A stretch of DNA of 64,000 nucleotides. Origin: Acetobacterium sp965140355. GTDB lineage: Bacteria > Bacillota > Clostridia > Eubacteriales > Eubacteriaceae. Location: NCBI GenBank assembly GCA_965140355.1, contig OZ223194.1:1364001-1428000 (forward strand), read 5' to 3'. Position numbers and translations under genes: made by a program. Positions within the stretch are counted from its first letter, which is position 1. Every line of letters begins with the position of its first letter. Positions 25,639 to 34,637 of this stretch are shown piece after piece. The notes under the pieces are model-generated. The model saw nothing but the letters and a program-made list of their open reading frames with translations, did no database searches and was not told where the DNA came from.

Positions 25639-27567
25639 TTAATTGAGGTTAGGAATTAAATCTTCTAAATCCTGGATTAATTCATTTTCCAGATCTTCTT
25701 CAGCTTTTTCAAACTGAGAATTATAAAGTTTTGAGTAAAAACCGTCGGCGGCCAATAAGTCATCATGGTTACCTTGTTCAACAATATCGCCTTCATTCAT
25801 AACCAGAATGAGATCGGCATTTTTGATCGTTGATAAGCGATGGGCAATGACAAAGCTGGTTCGGCCTTCCATCAGATTGTCCATGGCTTTTTGAATCAGA
25901 ACTTCGGTACGGGTATCGACAGAACTGGTGGCTTCATCCAAAATTAATACTTTGGGATCGGCCAGAATAGCCCTTGCGATGGTCAGTAGCTGTTTTTGCC
26001 CTTGCGATACATTGCTGGCTTCTTCATTTAAGAACATGTTATAGCCGTCTGGCAGAGTGTGAACAAAGTAGTCCACCTGGGCAGCAACGGCTGCTTTTTC
26101 AACTTCTTCATCGCTGGCATCTAAACGGCCATAGCGGATATTATCACGAATACTGGCGTTATAGAGCCAGGTATCTTGAAGAACCATACCAAAGAAACCA
26201 CGCAGGTCGCCCCGACTGAAGTCTTTGATATTATGACCATCAACTAAGATGGCCCCGGATTCGACATCATAAAAACGCATTAACAGTTTGACAATAGTTG
26301 TTTTTCCAGCGCCCGTTGGGCCAACAATGGCGATCTTCTGTCCTTCTTTAACATGGGCAGAGAAGTCTTTAATAATGGTTTTACCAGGCGTGTAACCAAA
26401 ATTTACATGATCAAAGTCGACGCGGCCGGATATTTTTGAAAGATCAAAATCAGTACGGCTTTCTTCAATTTCTTCGGGTTCATCAAGGAAGGCAAAGACT
26501 CGTTCGGCTGCTGCCGTTGTTTGCTGAAGGATGTTAGAAATATTGGCGATTTGCATAATCGGCTGGTTGAACTGGCGCACATACTGGATAAAAGCCTGAA
26601 TATCGCCAACGCTGAGGCGACCGTTAACAGCTAGATAACCACCTAGAATACAAACAGCCACATAGCCAATGTTTCCAATAAAAGTCATCATCGGCATCAT
26701 TAATCCGGATAGGAATTGTGATTTCCAGGCCGAACTGTAAAGGGTGTTGTTATAGTGATCAAAGGTGTCAAAAGAAGCTTGTTCGCCGTTAAAGGCTTTC
26801 ACCACGTTATGACCGCTGTACATTTCTTCAACATGACCATTAATGTGCCCCAGATAGGTTTGCTGTTCACTAAAATGAGGTTGGGACTTTTTAACAATCA
26901 TGATTACAATGAGAAACGAGGTTGGCACAATTAAAAGCGCTACGATGGTCATTTGCCAGCTGATTGAAAGCATCATCACCAGAATCCCAATAATCGTCGC
27001 GATAGAAGTGATAATTTGAGTAATGCTCTGGTTTAAGGTTTGGTTGATGGTTTCAATATCATTCGTCAGAAATGACAATACTTCGCCATAACTGGTTTTA
27101 TCAAAGTATTTAAACGGTAAACGGTTGATTTTAGCAAAAATATTGCGTCGCAAATCATAGGTTACCTTCATTGATACACCAGTCATGATATAGCCCTGGA
27201 TATAGGAAAAAACTGAGGAGATGACATAAAGTCCCAATAAGAAGAGGATAATTTGACCGATATAATTAAAGTCAATCCCTTCGCCGTTATTGGCAATCAT
27301 ATTCATAATTCCTTCAAAAAGGGCGGTGGTTGCTCTTCCCAAAATCTTGGGGCCAACAATCATAAAAATGGTCGAGGCCACAGCAAAGATTAAGACAAAG
27401 AATAATCTTAGTTTATAAACGGATAGATACAGCGCCAGTTTTTTCAGGCTGCCTTTAAAATCCTTTGCTTTTTCACCGGGCATCATTCCGGCTGGGCCGC
27501 CTGGCCCCCGACCCATGCCGCCGCCGGGTCGGCGTTTTGGTGTTTGGATATTTTTTTGATCGCTCAT
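25639..27567 (-). CDS. ABC exporter (type IV fold), half with canonical ATPase
   Basis: A 642-residue membrane-ATPase fusion from ATG 27567, which has GAGGAGGAAC upstream; the open frame extends further into the preceding gene without a ribosome site. A Pro/Gly/Met-rich head (about 8-30, PGGGMGRGPGGPAGMMPG) precedes six helices (about 48-345). The nucleotide domain has Walker A GPTGAGKTT, signature VSQGQKQLLTIARAI, Walker B VLILDEATSSVDTR and an intact AHR switch. Its start overlaps the stop of the upstream exporter gene as ATGA. It forms a heterodimer with that protein, supplying the catalytic-competent glutamate. Multidrug export is inferred from the marR gene in the operon. Confidence 0.93.
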   Translation of the reverse strand: MSDQKNIQTPKRRPGGGMGRGPGGPAGMMPGEKAKDFKGSLKKLALYLSVYKLRLFFVLIFAVASTIFMIVGPKILGRATTALFEGIMNMIANNGEGIDFNYIGQIILFLLGLYVISSVFSYIQGYIMTGVSMKVTYDLRRNIFAKINRLPFKYFDKTSYGEVLSFLTNDIETINQTLNQSITQIITSIATIIGILVMMLSISWQMTIVALLIVPTSFLIVIMIVKKSQPHFSEQQTYLGHINGHVEEMYSGHNVVKAFNGEQASFDTFDHYNNTLYSSAWKSQFLSGLMMPMMTFIGNIGYVAVCILGGYLAVNGRLSVGDIQAFIQYVRQFNQPIMQIANISNILQQTTAAAERVFAFLDEPEEIEESRTDFDLSKISGRVDFDHVNFGYTPGKTIIKDFSAHVKEGQKIAIVGPTGAGKTTIVKLLMRFYDVESGAILVDGHNIKDFSRGDLRGFFGMVLQDTWLYNASIRDNIRYGRLDASDEEVEKAAVAAQVDYFVHTLPDGYNMFLNEEASNVSQGQKQLLTIARAILADPKVLILDEATSSVDTRTEVLIQKAMDNLMEGRTSFVIAHRLSTIKNADLILVMNEGDIVEQGNHDDLLAADGFYSKLYNSQFEKAEEDLENELIQDLEDLIPNLN

Positions 27568-29798
27568 ATGTTTAGTTCCTCCTCTGATAGTTGTGAGGAT
27601 GCAATTTCCTGGTAGGTAGAACAATTTTTTAATAATTCATTGTGGGTCCCTTTGCCAACCACCCGGCCATGTTCCAGAACGATGATTTGTTCGGCATGCA
27701 TAATGGTGTTGATGCGCTGGGCGACAATGAGAACGGTACTGTTACCAGTGTATTCTTTTAAAGCACGTCGCAGTGCCACATCCGTTTTATAGTCGAGTGC
27801 TGAAAAACTATCGTCAAAAATGTAAATGTCCGGTTTTCGCACCAGCGCTCGGGCAATTGAAAGCCGTTGTTTTTGTCCGCCCGAGACGTTGCTGCCGCCT
27901 TGGGCAATCTCCCGTTCAAAACCTTCCGGGCTGCTGTTAATAAATTCGGTTGCTTGAGCAACTTGGGACGCTATCGCCAACGCTTCTTCACTGGCATCTT
28001 TATCTCCGTAACGTAAGTTGGAAGCAATCGTACCGGAAAAGAGGACGCCCTTTTGAGGGATATAACCAATCTTTTCACGCAGATCATGTTGGGTCACTTG
28101 GCGGATATCAATGCCGTCAACTAACACAGCACCGGAGGTGACATCAAAAAAACGGGGAATTAAATTGATCAGGGTTGATTTACCGGAACCGGTAGAACCG
28201 ATAAAAGCCGTTGTTTCTCCGGGGTTGGCGCAAAAACTGATATCATGAAGGACATCTTCATCAGCACCCTCATAGCGGAAGGAAACATGATCAAATGACA
28301 AGGTTGTTTGATCATTTTGCGGTAATTTAAGCGGTGTTTTAGGATCGACAATGCTTGGTTTTACTGCTAATACTTCCTGGATACGATCACCGGAAACAGC
28401 GGCCCGGGGAATCATAATAAACATCATTGACATCATCAGGAAGGAGAAAATAATCTGCATCGTGTATTGCATGAAGGCCATCATATCACCAACTTGCATG
28501 GTTGATTCAGCGATGTGATGAGCACCGATCCAGACGACCAGTAAGGTGACGGCATTCATAATGAACATCATCGTGGGCATCATAAAGACCATGACACGGT
28601 TCACGAAAAGATTATTGGCGGTGGTATCTTTATTGGCAACATCAAAACGATTTTCTTCAAATTTTTGATTGCCAAAGGCCCGAACCACCATTAAGCCGGT
28701 TAGATTTTCGCGGGTTACCAGATTAAGGCGATCGACAAGTTTTTGAATTAATTTAAATCGCGGCATGGCAATGGTGAAAACAGTGATAATGATCGCCAAA
28801 ATCGCAATCACAGCAACAAGAATGATCCACCCCATCGACGTGGTTCGTCGCAAAGCCATAATAATACCACCAATCGCCAGGATCGGTGAATAGAGTAAAA
28901 TTCGGATTGCCATAATCAAAAAGGTTTGAATCTGGGTGATATCATTGGTATTTCGGGTAATTAATGATGCTGTTGAAAATTTGTCAAATTCCGTATTCGA
29001 AAAACATTGAACCTTCCTAAAAATATCTTTTCGCAAACTTTGCGAGACTCCGGCAGCAATTCGGGCGGAGAAAAATCCGACTGCGATCGCAGCTAAGATA
29101 CTGGCTAAGGACAACAATAACATCATGACGCCAATCTTAATAATATAGCTGTTCTGAATGGCACCAATATCGACACCGAGTTCGGTATAAAATTGTTTAG
29201 TGAATTGGACCGCTGTTTGAACCTGCATCGTTTCCGGCGTTTGGGCGGCTTGAATCCGAGCGTCATCAAAGGTTGAAGCTGGCAAACGGGTTAGCATCGG
29301 CAGAAATTCATAAATTTTTGTAAAATCCAAATCGGTGGTACTCGTGGTTGAACTTGAGTTGGCAGAATCGGGATTTAAAGACTGCATATAATTAATAAAA
29401 GTCCAGGTAGACTGGCCCAAAATAGGATCAAGGGTGTCAAATGTTTGTGAATCGGCAGTATTGAGAACATAAACATTTTGGTTTTTTATTTCCGGGAAAC
29501 GTTTCAATGTCGTTTCATATTGAGGTGCTGAAACGTCGTTTGAAGCGACCAGCGTATAATTTTCGGAGACCGTATTTTTTTGATCATCGGTCATAAAGGT
29601 GGTCATCAGCGTATAACCATCTTCACTGATCGCTTCTGGGGTTGCATGTTCAATACCATTTTGCTGAATACCAACATTAACAATATCCGACATATAATTT
29701 GGTAAATTCAAATCAGAGATGGCTTGGACAAAAAGCAATATCAGTACAGCAAGAAGAACAATAAGGTAGGGTTTGAGATAGCGTGCTAGTTTGATCAT
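27564..29798 (-). CDS. ABC exporter partner with degenerate ATPase site and large outer loop
   Basis: A 744-residue exporter half. Helix 1 (about 10-30) is followed by an unusually long extracytoplasmic segment (about 32-225) before helix 2, a feature of one subfamily of Firmicute heterodimeric exporters. The nucleotide domain has Walker A GSTGSGKST and signature VSGGQKQRLSIARAL. Walker B, however, reads IYIFDDSFSALD, with Asp where the catalytic Glu normally stands. The switch reads AQR instead of AHR. Such degenerate sites are typical of one subunit of heterodimers such as TM287/288. It overlaps the marR gene (ATGA) and the partner gene (ATGA), so all three are co-translated. Confidence 0.93.
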   Translation of the reverse strand: MIKLARYLKPYLIVLLAVLILLFVQAISDLNLPNYMSDIVNVGIQQNGIEHATPEAISEDGYTLMTTFMTDDQKNTVSENYTLVASNDVSAPQYETTLKRFPEIKNQNVYVLNTADSQTFDTLDPILGQSTWTFINYMQSLNPDSANSSSTTSTTDLDFTKIYEFLPMLTRLPASTFDDARIQAAQTPETMQVQTAVQFTKQFYTELGVDIGAIQNSYIIKIGVMMLLLSLASILAAIAVGFFSARIAAGVSQSLRKDIFRKVQCFSNTEFDKFSTASLITRNTNDITQIQTFLIMAIRILLYSPILAIGGIIMALRRTTSMGWIILVAVIAILAIIITVFTIAMPRFKLIQKLVDRLNLVTRENLTGLMVVRAFGNQKFEENRFDVANKDTTANNLFVNRVMVFMMPTMMFIMNAVTLLVVWIGAHHIAESTMQVGDMMAFMQYTMQIIFSFLMMSMMFIMIPRAAVSGDRIQEVLAVKPSIVDPKTPLKLPQNDQTTLSFDHVSFRYEGADEDVLHDISFCANPGETTAFIGSTGSGKSTLINLIPRFFDVTSGAVLVDGIDIRQVTQHDLREKIGYIPQKGVLFSGTIASNLRYGDKDASEEALAIASQVAQATEFINSSPEGFEREIAQGGSNVSGGQKQRLSIARALVRKPDIYIFDDSFSALDYKTDVALRRALKEYTGNSTVLIVAQRINTIMHAEQIIVLEHGRVVGKGTHNELLKNCSTYQEIASSQLSEEELNI

Positions 29799-30322
29799 GT
29801 AGTTTTCCTTTCTTTTTGGTGGTTTTTTTCTAAGTCAGTTTGGTCTTTATCAATCTGATTAAACGTATTGGTTAATTTATCTAATAAAGAAATCAGGGTC
29901 TGCGTATCATCTTCGCCTAAAATATCGGCGGCTTCTTCATAAATTTCAAAAAAGGAATGGGAAACGTCAGCTTCGACTTTTTTACCGGCGGCGGTTAGCG
30001 CAACGTAAACCAAACGGCGGTCTGAATGAGAAGCAGTTCGATAAACAAAACCGCGTTTTTCTAAGGTCGAAATTGTTTGGGAAACGCCGGGCATAGAAAT
30101 GGAAGAAACACGGCTGATTTCAGAAATTTTAACCCCGGGAGCAAGTGGGGTATGGTTTAATTCAGCTGCCAGTTTTTGTTCTTCACGCAAATTTTTTAGC
30201 GTCGTTAGCATAAAAAATTCATGGGGTTTAAGGTTATGGATAAGATTTTTATGAAAACGACCCATGCTGGATTTTTTTATTCGATGAAATGCTTGAAACA
30301 GTTCGTGTCCGTGATTATACAA
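29795..30322 (-). CDS. MarR-family transcriptional regulator
   Basis: A 175-residue winged-helix regulator starting at TTG 30322, with AAAGGAG seven bases upstream. The DNA-binding part contains KISEISRVSSISMPGVSQTISTLEKRGFVYR and the wing SDRRLVYVALTAAGK. It is the first gene of an operon with the two ABC exporter halves. A strong promoter and palindromic sites lie directly upstream, so autorepression relieved by a toxic ligand is the likely logic. The acidic C-terminal tail is longer than in the minimal family. Confidence 0.92.
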   Translation of the reverse strand: MYNHGHELFQAFHRIKKSSMGRFHKNLIHNLKPHEFFMLTTLKNLREEQKLAAELNHTPLAPGVKISEISRVSSISMPGVSQTISTLEKRGFVYRTASHSDRRLVYVALTAAGKKVEADVSHSFFEIYEEAADILGEDDTQTLISLLDKLTNTFNQIDKDQTDLEKNHQKERKTT

Positions 30323-30340
30323 TTAAAATCTCCTTTCACA

Positions 30341-30379
30341 AGTTAATAATTAACTAACATAATTGTTAATTTACTTAAC
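30341..30379. promoter_or_regulatory. Candidate MarR operator palindromes
   Basis: AGTTAATAATTAACT (30341-30355) is a palindrome around one central base. GTTAA-TTTAC-TTAAC (30365-30379) is a second dyad. Both lie between the marR promoter and its start codon, so a bound repressor would block transcription. Confidence 0.55.
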
Positions 30380-30385
30380 TACTAT

Positions 30386-30413
30386 AGTATAATCAAAAAT
30401 TAATTAGATGCAA
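30386..30413 (-). promoter_or_regulatory. Sigma-A promoter of the marR-ABC operon
   Basis: Reading the minus strand, TTGCAT (30413-30408) and TATACT (30391-30386) are 16 bases apart, immediately upstream of the palindromes. Confidence 0.6.
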
Positions 30414-30489
30414 GTAAAAAAGTAAATGTAAACCAACAGCAAGATATATTTATGTTATAATAGCTTCGGTAACTTAAGAGAAATTAAGA

Positions 30490-31221
30490 ATGAGGAGTAA
30501 GCGAAACGAAATGACAAAGACAAAAGAAACTTTTAAATATGCATTTATTCAAACATTGCCGGTTTTATTTGGTTATGTTTTCATGGGGATTGCCTTTGGC
30601 ATCCTTTTACAAAAAGCTGGGTATCATTTTATCTGGGCTTTTTTTATCAGTCTGATTATTTACGCCGGTTCAATGCAATTTGTATTAATCGGATTACTGA
30701 GTGGCGGAATGGGTTTTTTATCACTGATTATTTTAACTTTATCGGTTCAAAGCCGACACATCTTCTACGGATTATCCTTTATCGAAAAATTTAAAGCGAT
30801 GGGAAAATGGGGATGGTATATGATTTTTTCATTGACCGACGAAACCTATTCACTTTTATGTGGTATGAATATACCCAAAGAACTCAATGAAAAACAGGTA
30901 TTTTTTACGGTTGCCGCTTTGGACCAAAGTTACTGGGTCATCGGCTGTACGCTGGGGGGAATTATCGGAAGTTTTATCGGTTTTGATACGACCGGGATTG
31001 ATTTCGCCATGACCGCTTTGTTTGTGGTGATCTTTATTGAACAGTGGTATAGTTATAAATCTCATTTGCCGGCTTTAGTGGGAATCTTTTGCGGGGTGGT
31101 AGCGTTGTTGATTTTTGGAGCAGGTGCGTTTATTCTGCCGGCGTTAATGGGGTCGGTGGGTTTATTATTGATCTTTAAAAATAACATTAAAATAGGCGAA
31201 GAACAGGAGGCGTGTCAATGA
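30490..31221 (+). CDS. azlC: AzlC-type branched-chain amino acid export permease, large subunit
   Basis: A 243-residue protein if ATG 30490 is used. ATG 30511 (MTKTKETFKYAF) is an alternative, with AGGAG 14 bases ahead, and fits the usual family N-terminus better. The family signatures GYVFMGIAFGILL, YAGSMQFVLIGLL and SRHIFYGLSF are present over about seven helices. A TGTTATAAT extended -10 lies at 30453-30461. AzlC works with the small partner AzlD, whose gene overlaps by four bases, exporting branched-chain amino acids or analogues. No regulator gene is attached. Confidence 0.9.
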   Translation: MRSKRNEMTKTKETFKYAFIQTLPVLFGYVFMGIAFGILLQKAGYHFIWAFFISLIIYAGSMQFVLIGLLSGGMGFLSLIILTLSVQSRHIFYGLSFIEKFKAMGKWGWYMIFSLTDETYSLLCGMNIPKELNEKQVFFTVAALDQSYWVIGCTLGGIIGSFIGFDTTGIDFAMTALFVVIFIEQWYSYKSHLPALVGIFCGVVALLIFGAGAFILPALMGSVGLLLIFKNNIKIGEEQEACQ

Positions 31222-31550
31222 ATTCTGAATTTTTAACACCGTTAATCGTTATTTTAGTGGTGGCGGGCTGTACTTTTTTAACGCGATTTTTGCCCTTTAT
31301 CCTTTTTGGCGGAGGGAAGGAAGTGCCCGCACTGGTAAAAAATTTAGGGGAGCTGCTTCCGCCGGCAGTGATTGCCATTTTGGTTGTTTATTGTTTAAAA
31401 GGCGTGAGTTTTATGGTTCCGCCGCATGGTCTCCCGGAATTTATTGCCGTGGGAATTGTGGCGTTGCTTCATATTTGGAAACGAAATAATCTGCTCAGTA
31501 TTGGCGGCGGAACGGTTGCGTATATGGTGATGATTCAGATGATATTTTGA
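31218..31550 (+). CDS. azlD: AzlD-type small subunit
   Basis: A 110-residue protein with three to four helices, starting at ATG 31218 behind AGGAGG (31205-31210). The frame is open from GTG 31212, which is too close to the ribosome site. TFLTRFLPFILF and LPPAVIAILVVYCLK are typical of the AzlD family. The start overlaps the azlC stop as ATGA. It completes the export pair. Confidence 0.9.
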   Translation: MNSEFLTPLIVILVVAGCTFLTRFLPFILFGGGKEVPALVKNLGELLPPAVIAILVVYCLKGVSFMVPPHGLPEFIAVGIVALLHIWKRNNLLSIGGGTVAYMVMIQMIF

Positions 31551-31557
31551 TAAGCTT

Positions 31558-31599
31558 TAAAAAAAGCCCGAAAGTGTGATACTTTTGGGCTTTTTTTAA
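31558..31599. terminator. Bidirectional rho-independent terminator
   Basis: AAAAAAAGCCCGAAAGT pairs with ACTTTTGGGCTTTTTTT between the convergent azlD and hxlR-type genes. Confidence 0.9.
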
Positions 31600-31617
31600 A
31601 TTGATTGTCATTTTAAA

Positions 31618-31974
31618 TTATTGGCTGGCGTTTTTCCCCCAGGCCGAAAGGCTGCCGAGAATCGGAAGCAGGCTATTCGTGTTGGGGGTTAATTCGTATT
31701 CAACGCGTAAAGGCATTTCGTTGTATTGGGTGCGGAGGATCAGACCATCCGCCTCGAGTTCTTTTAATGAGGACGCGAGCATCGTATTGGTGATACCTCT
31801 AATTTTTTTTCGTAAAGCGTTATAACGGGTCGGACCGTCGTTATATAATGAACAGAGAATCGGAATCTTCCATTTTCCGCCAATGATCTCAAGGGCAGCA
31901 GAAAGTGGACATTTGTCTTGACACGGGCAGATGTTTCCGGAACAGAGGGAAGTTGAATTTTTTGAGGCACTCAT
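31618..31974 (-). CDS. HxlR-family regulator with Cys-rich N-terminus
   Basis: A 118-residue winged-helix protein. CPLSAALEIIGGKWKIPIL, GPTRYNALRKKIRGITNTML and LKELEADGLILR are the family signature. Unusually many cysteines sit in the first 22 residues (11, 16, 18 and 22), of which the last is the widely conserved redox-sensing position. The ribosome site before ATG 31974 is weak. It is divergent from a flavin split-barrel gene, a common pairing in which the regulator senses quinones or electrophiles and controls a detoxifying oxidoreductase. Confidence 0.88.
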   Translation of the reverse strand: MSASKNSTSLCSGNICPCQDKCPLSAALEIIGGKWKIPILCSLYNDGPTRYNALRKKIRGITNTMLASSLKELEADGLILRTQYNEMPLRVEYELTPNTNSLLPILGSLSAWGKNASQ

Positions 31975-32026
31975 TTTTTTCTTAGCTACTTTCTATTTTC
32001 GTATTTGGTTATATTTTTTTGCGTAG

Positions 32027-32069
32027 TTTACAAGCTTTTTTATTGGTACTATAATTATATCAGGTAGTA
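32027..32069 (+). promoter_or_regulatory. Promoter with overlapping HxlR-type operator
   Basis: TTTACA (32027-32032) and TATAAT (32050-32055) are exactly 17 bases apart. TACTA (32047-32051) and TAGTA (32065-32069) form a dyad with 13-base spacing that overlaps the -10. A bound HxlR-type repressor would cover the promoter. Confidence 0.6.
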
Positions 32070-32112
32070 ATTACGGAGTCAATTGCTATACTAAACTTTG
32101 GAGGAATTTATA

Positions 32113-32421
32113 ATGGTTATCAATGAAGAAATGAAAAGTGTTATCGAAAATTCAGCGTTCCTGACAATTGTGACAATGTGTCCCGATGGCAACCCACATC
32201 CAATTATTGTTGGCAGTGGCACCGTTGAAGGTGACGATATTATAGTTGGTGTCTACGCAATGAAGGTGACGCAGGAAAACCTTAAGAAAAATGACTGCGC
32301 AATGGTATTGGCAGCTCAAAAAGTTGAAGGCGGCGCCAAAGGCTGTCGTTTTACCGGCAGTGCCAAAGTGAGCGACGGAAAATTTGTGTTTACGGCAACG
32401 AAGGCAGAAGCCCTGATTTAA
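32113..32421 (+). CDS. Pyridoxamine-phosphate-oxidase-like flavin split-barrel protein
   Basis: A 102-residue protein from ATG 32113; the frame begins at TTG 32098, which lies on the GGAGGA ribosome site. FLTIVTMCPDGNPHPIIVGSG and VTQENLKKND match the FMN-binding split-barrel fold of small PNPOx-like proteins. These bind flavin, or sometimes F420 or haem, and reduce small substrates; this is not the vitamin B6 enzyme. A consensus promoter overlapped by a dyad lies upstream, and the HxlR gene is divergent. The protein probably belongs to a redox- or electrophile-stress response. Confidence 0.8.
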   Translation: MVINEEMKSVIENSAFLTIVTMCPDGNPHPIIVGSGTVEGDDIIVGVYAMKVTQENLKKNDCAMVLAAQKVEGGAKGCRFTGSAKVSDGKFVFTATKAEALI

Positions 32422-32455
32422 ATCACTGAAGCGTTACAATCGCGAGATCGCGAGT

Positions 32456-32508
32456 AAAAAAACCACTGATTATCAAAGATGTGAACGTCTTTGCGATCAG
32501 TGGTTTTT
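32456..32508 (+). terminator. Rho-independent terminator
   Basis: AAAAAACCACTGAT and ATCAGTGGTTTTT enclose an inner AAAGA/TCTTT stem, closing the split-barrel gene. Confidence 0.88.
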
Positions 32509-32637
32509 ATTTATTTGCGGATATGTTAACATAATTGTTAAGAAGACAAGTACGTTTAATAATGAGGCCTAAAAATTGGTGCTTGTTTTTATTCGGTCAA
32601 CTTTTTAATAATTAAGGGATTTATTTGAGAGGGTGAA

Positions 32638-33465
32638 ATGTTTAAAATAGGCGAGTTTTCAAAACTAACCCAGGTTTCAATTCGGATGCTTCGCTATTAT
32701 GATGAAACAGCGTTGCTTAAACCGGCCAGAATTGATCCGGATACGAGTTATCGATTTTATTCGTTAGCACAAATTCCGGTGCTTCAAAAAATTATTTTTT
32801 TAAGAGATCTCGGGTACACGGTTGCAGAGATCAAAGTTGCCCTGGAACACTGGAGTGGGGGTTTTATTACTGAACAACTCCGAAACAAACAAACGGCAGT
32901 CAGACGTTCGCTGGAATTGGAACAGGAAAAGTTGAAAAAAATTGAAAGGGCATTGGCAAGTATCCAAAAAGATAAAATTGATATTCGTTATGATTTTACC
33001 ATTAAACGGTTGCCGTCATACCCGGTGATTTCATTGCGGCGGGTAATCCCGGATTATTTCAGGGAGGGAATGTTGTGGCAGGAACTGACCGAATTAATAA
33101 GTCAGACCAAAATCGACCTACCGGCAAATGAGCAATGTTTTGCCATTTATCATGATAATGAGTTTAAAGAAAAAGATGTTGACGTTGAAGTTTGTATCGT
33201 CGTTAATAATCAGAAGGATGGTTCGAAGTGTTTAGCTTTTAGAGAAACCAAGGCAGTTGAAATGATGGCATGTACCATGGTTTATGGACCTTATCAAAAT
33301 ATATCCGGTGCTTTTCAGTCATTTGCTTATTGGCTGAACCAAAATGCTGATTTTAAAATGATCGGAAAAAATCGCCAAATCTGTCATCGCGGCCCCTGGA
33401 ACGAAACGAATCCGGAACATTATCTGACGGAAATCCAGATTGAACTGGAAAAAGTAAGTAGTTAA
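32638..33465 (+). CDS. MerR-family regulator with GyrI-like effector domain (BmrR/BltR type)
   Basis: A 275-residue regulator with GAGAGGGTG before ATG 32638. The MerR domain starts FKIGEFSKLTQVSIRMLRYYDETALLKPARID and continues with the second helix-turn region. A coiled linker (about 80-115) leads to a GyrI-like ligand domain (about 120-275), with the typical YHDNEFKEKDVDVEVC and an EIQIELEK end. BmrR-like proteins bind cationic drugs and activate efflux genes by bending the promoter. No efflux gene is adjacent on the same strand, so its target is unknown. Confidence 0.88.
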   Translation: MFKIGEFSKLTQVSIRMLRYYDETALLKPARIDPDTSYRFYSLAQIPVLQKIIFLRDLGYTVAEIKVALEHWSGGFITEQLRNKQTAVRRSLELEQEKLKKIERALASIQKDKIDIRYDFTIKRLPSYPVISLRRVIPDYFREGMLWQELTELISQTKIDLPANEQCFAIYHDNEFKEKDVDVEVCIVVNNQKDGSKCLAFRETKAVEMMACTMVYGPYQNISGAFQSFAYWLNQNADFKMIGKNRQICHRGPWNETNPEHYLTEIQIELEKVSS

Positions 33466-33488
33466 TAAAGGAAACGGTGAATAGAAAG

Positions 33489-33830
33489 TTATTTCAGATA
33501 CCGATTAAATGCTTTATCGACATCGAAATGAACGTCTTTAAAGAATAGAAACAGCCAAACGATTAAGGCAGCGATGGCGAAATAGAAGCTGATGAAATGT
33601 GAGAGCACAGCACCAGCTAATAAAATGAGCGCCCATAAGGCGAATTGATTACGCATATCTTTGCTCATCCGTTGGGTATCATAGGAGCGTCGCAGTTCTT
33701 GAGGTAAGGTATTGAAACCGCTAATTAAAATTGCCGCCTTTTCTTTTAAAAGCGCAAAAATAAATGCCAATAATACAAAAATGATTGCCAGAACAAAACA
33801 AGAGATAGCGAATATATCATTAATAGCCAT
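33489..33830 (-). CDS. DUF3784-family small membrane protein
   Basis: A 113-residue protein. Helix 1 (about 5-27) is followed by ISGFNTLPQELRRSYDTQRMSKDMRN, the region that defines DUF3784 as I remember it, and then two more helices (about 63-82 and 84-98). AGGAGGTCC precedes ATG 33830. The family is common in Firmicutes and has no known function. The gene is convergent with the MerR-type regulator. Confidence 0.75.
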   Translation of the reverse strand: MAINDIFAISCFVLAIIFVLLAFIFALLKEKAAILISGFNTLPQELRRSYDTQRMSKDMRNQFALWALILLAGAVLSHFISFYFAIAALIVWLFLFFKDVHFDVDKAFNRYLK

Positions 33831-34127
33831 AAGCGGACCTCCTAAAGTTACCTAACGTAACCTGATTTTAAATTTCAAATTATTTTCATTATAAAGTAAG
33901 TGGTTGGTGATGTCAAGGCAACAAGTTGAGCGAAAATAAGTGTGGGGTTTTAATTAAAGCCGGATATTAAAATTATCAGTTGCTACGTGTTGGCTAAAAA
34001 TTTAAAACTTAAAGCTATTGACTCTCACACCATGGTAGGGTCTAGAATAATAAATAGGTGGTTACAAAACATACAAAATGGGTGTAATTGCCGAATAAAC
34101 TATAGCATTACGGAGGTAAGTAAGCAC

Positions 34128-34604
34128 ATGGAAAGCTATCACTTAAAAGCAATTGGTACAATTCACAATCAGGAAATGGAAACGTTTATTGAACTGGACG
34201 AAAGTTATCGTCAAGGGTTGGTCGGGTTAAATGGATTTTCGCACATTAATGTGTTATGGTGGTTTAGTGAATTTGACAACGACGAAGCGCGTGGGATGCT
34301 TTCATCCCCCCAACCCTATAAACAGGCACCGGCAGTGATGGGGGTTTTTGCCACGCGTTCTCCGATTCGGCCAAATCCTTTGGCATTGACCGCAGTTTCG
34401 GTATTGGATTTTGACGAGCAAACCGGAATCATTAAGATTGCTTATATCGATGCTAATGATGGAACCCCGGTTCTTGACATCAAACCTTATACCCCCAGTC
34501 TTGATCGGATCGACAAGCCAGTGGTGCCGGCGTGGTGTCGCCATTGGCCTAAAAGTGTTGAAACGTCGGGCGCTTTTAACTGGGCAGAGGAGTTTAATTT
34601 TTAA
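34128..34604 (+). CDS. trmO: tRNA (adenine37-N6)-methyltransferase TrmO (UPF0066/TsaA)
   Basis: A 158-residue protein from ATG 34128, chosen because CGGAGGT (34111-34117) precedes it; the frame extends upstream to 33987 but has no ribosome site there. FATRSPIRPNPLALTAV and DANDGTPVLDIKPYTPSLD are the diagnostic motifs, with AWCRHWPKS near the end. TrmO uses S-adenosylmethionine to methylate N6 of t6A37 in some tRNAs. In many Firmicutes TsaA-like proteins occur with metal-cofactor genes; here none is adjacent. The leader 33831-34127 shows no gene or riboswitch I can name. Confidence 0.85.
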   Translation: MESYHLKAIGTIHNQEMETFIELDESYRQGLVGLNGFSHINVLWWFSEFDNDEARGMLSSPQPYKQAPAVMGVFATRSPIRPNPLALTAVSVLDFDEQTGIIKIAYIDANDGTPVLDIKPYTPSLDRIDKPVVPAWCRHWPKSVETSGAFNWAEEFNF

Positions 34605-34637
34605 TAATGGAGCTTCGCCAAATGTAGTTAAATCAGA

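Noticed and set aside
27568..27624. 19-codon N-terminal extension of the 642-residue exporter
   Set aside because: It overlaps the partner gene deeply; the GAGGAGG site fixes the start at 27567.
33987..34127. 47-codon N-terminal extension of trmO
   Set aside because: No ribosome site at 33987 and the family begins at the ATG at 34128 behind CGGAGGT.
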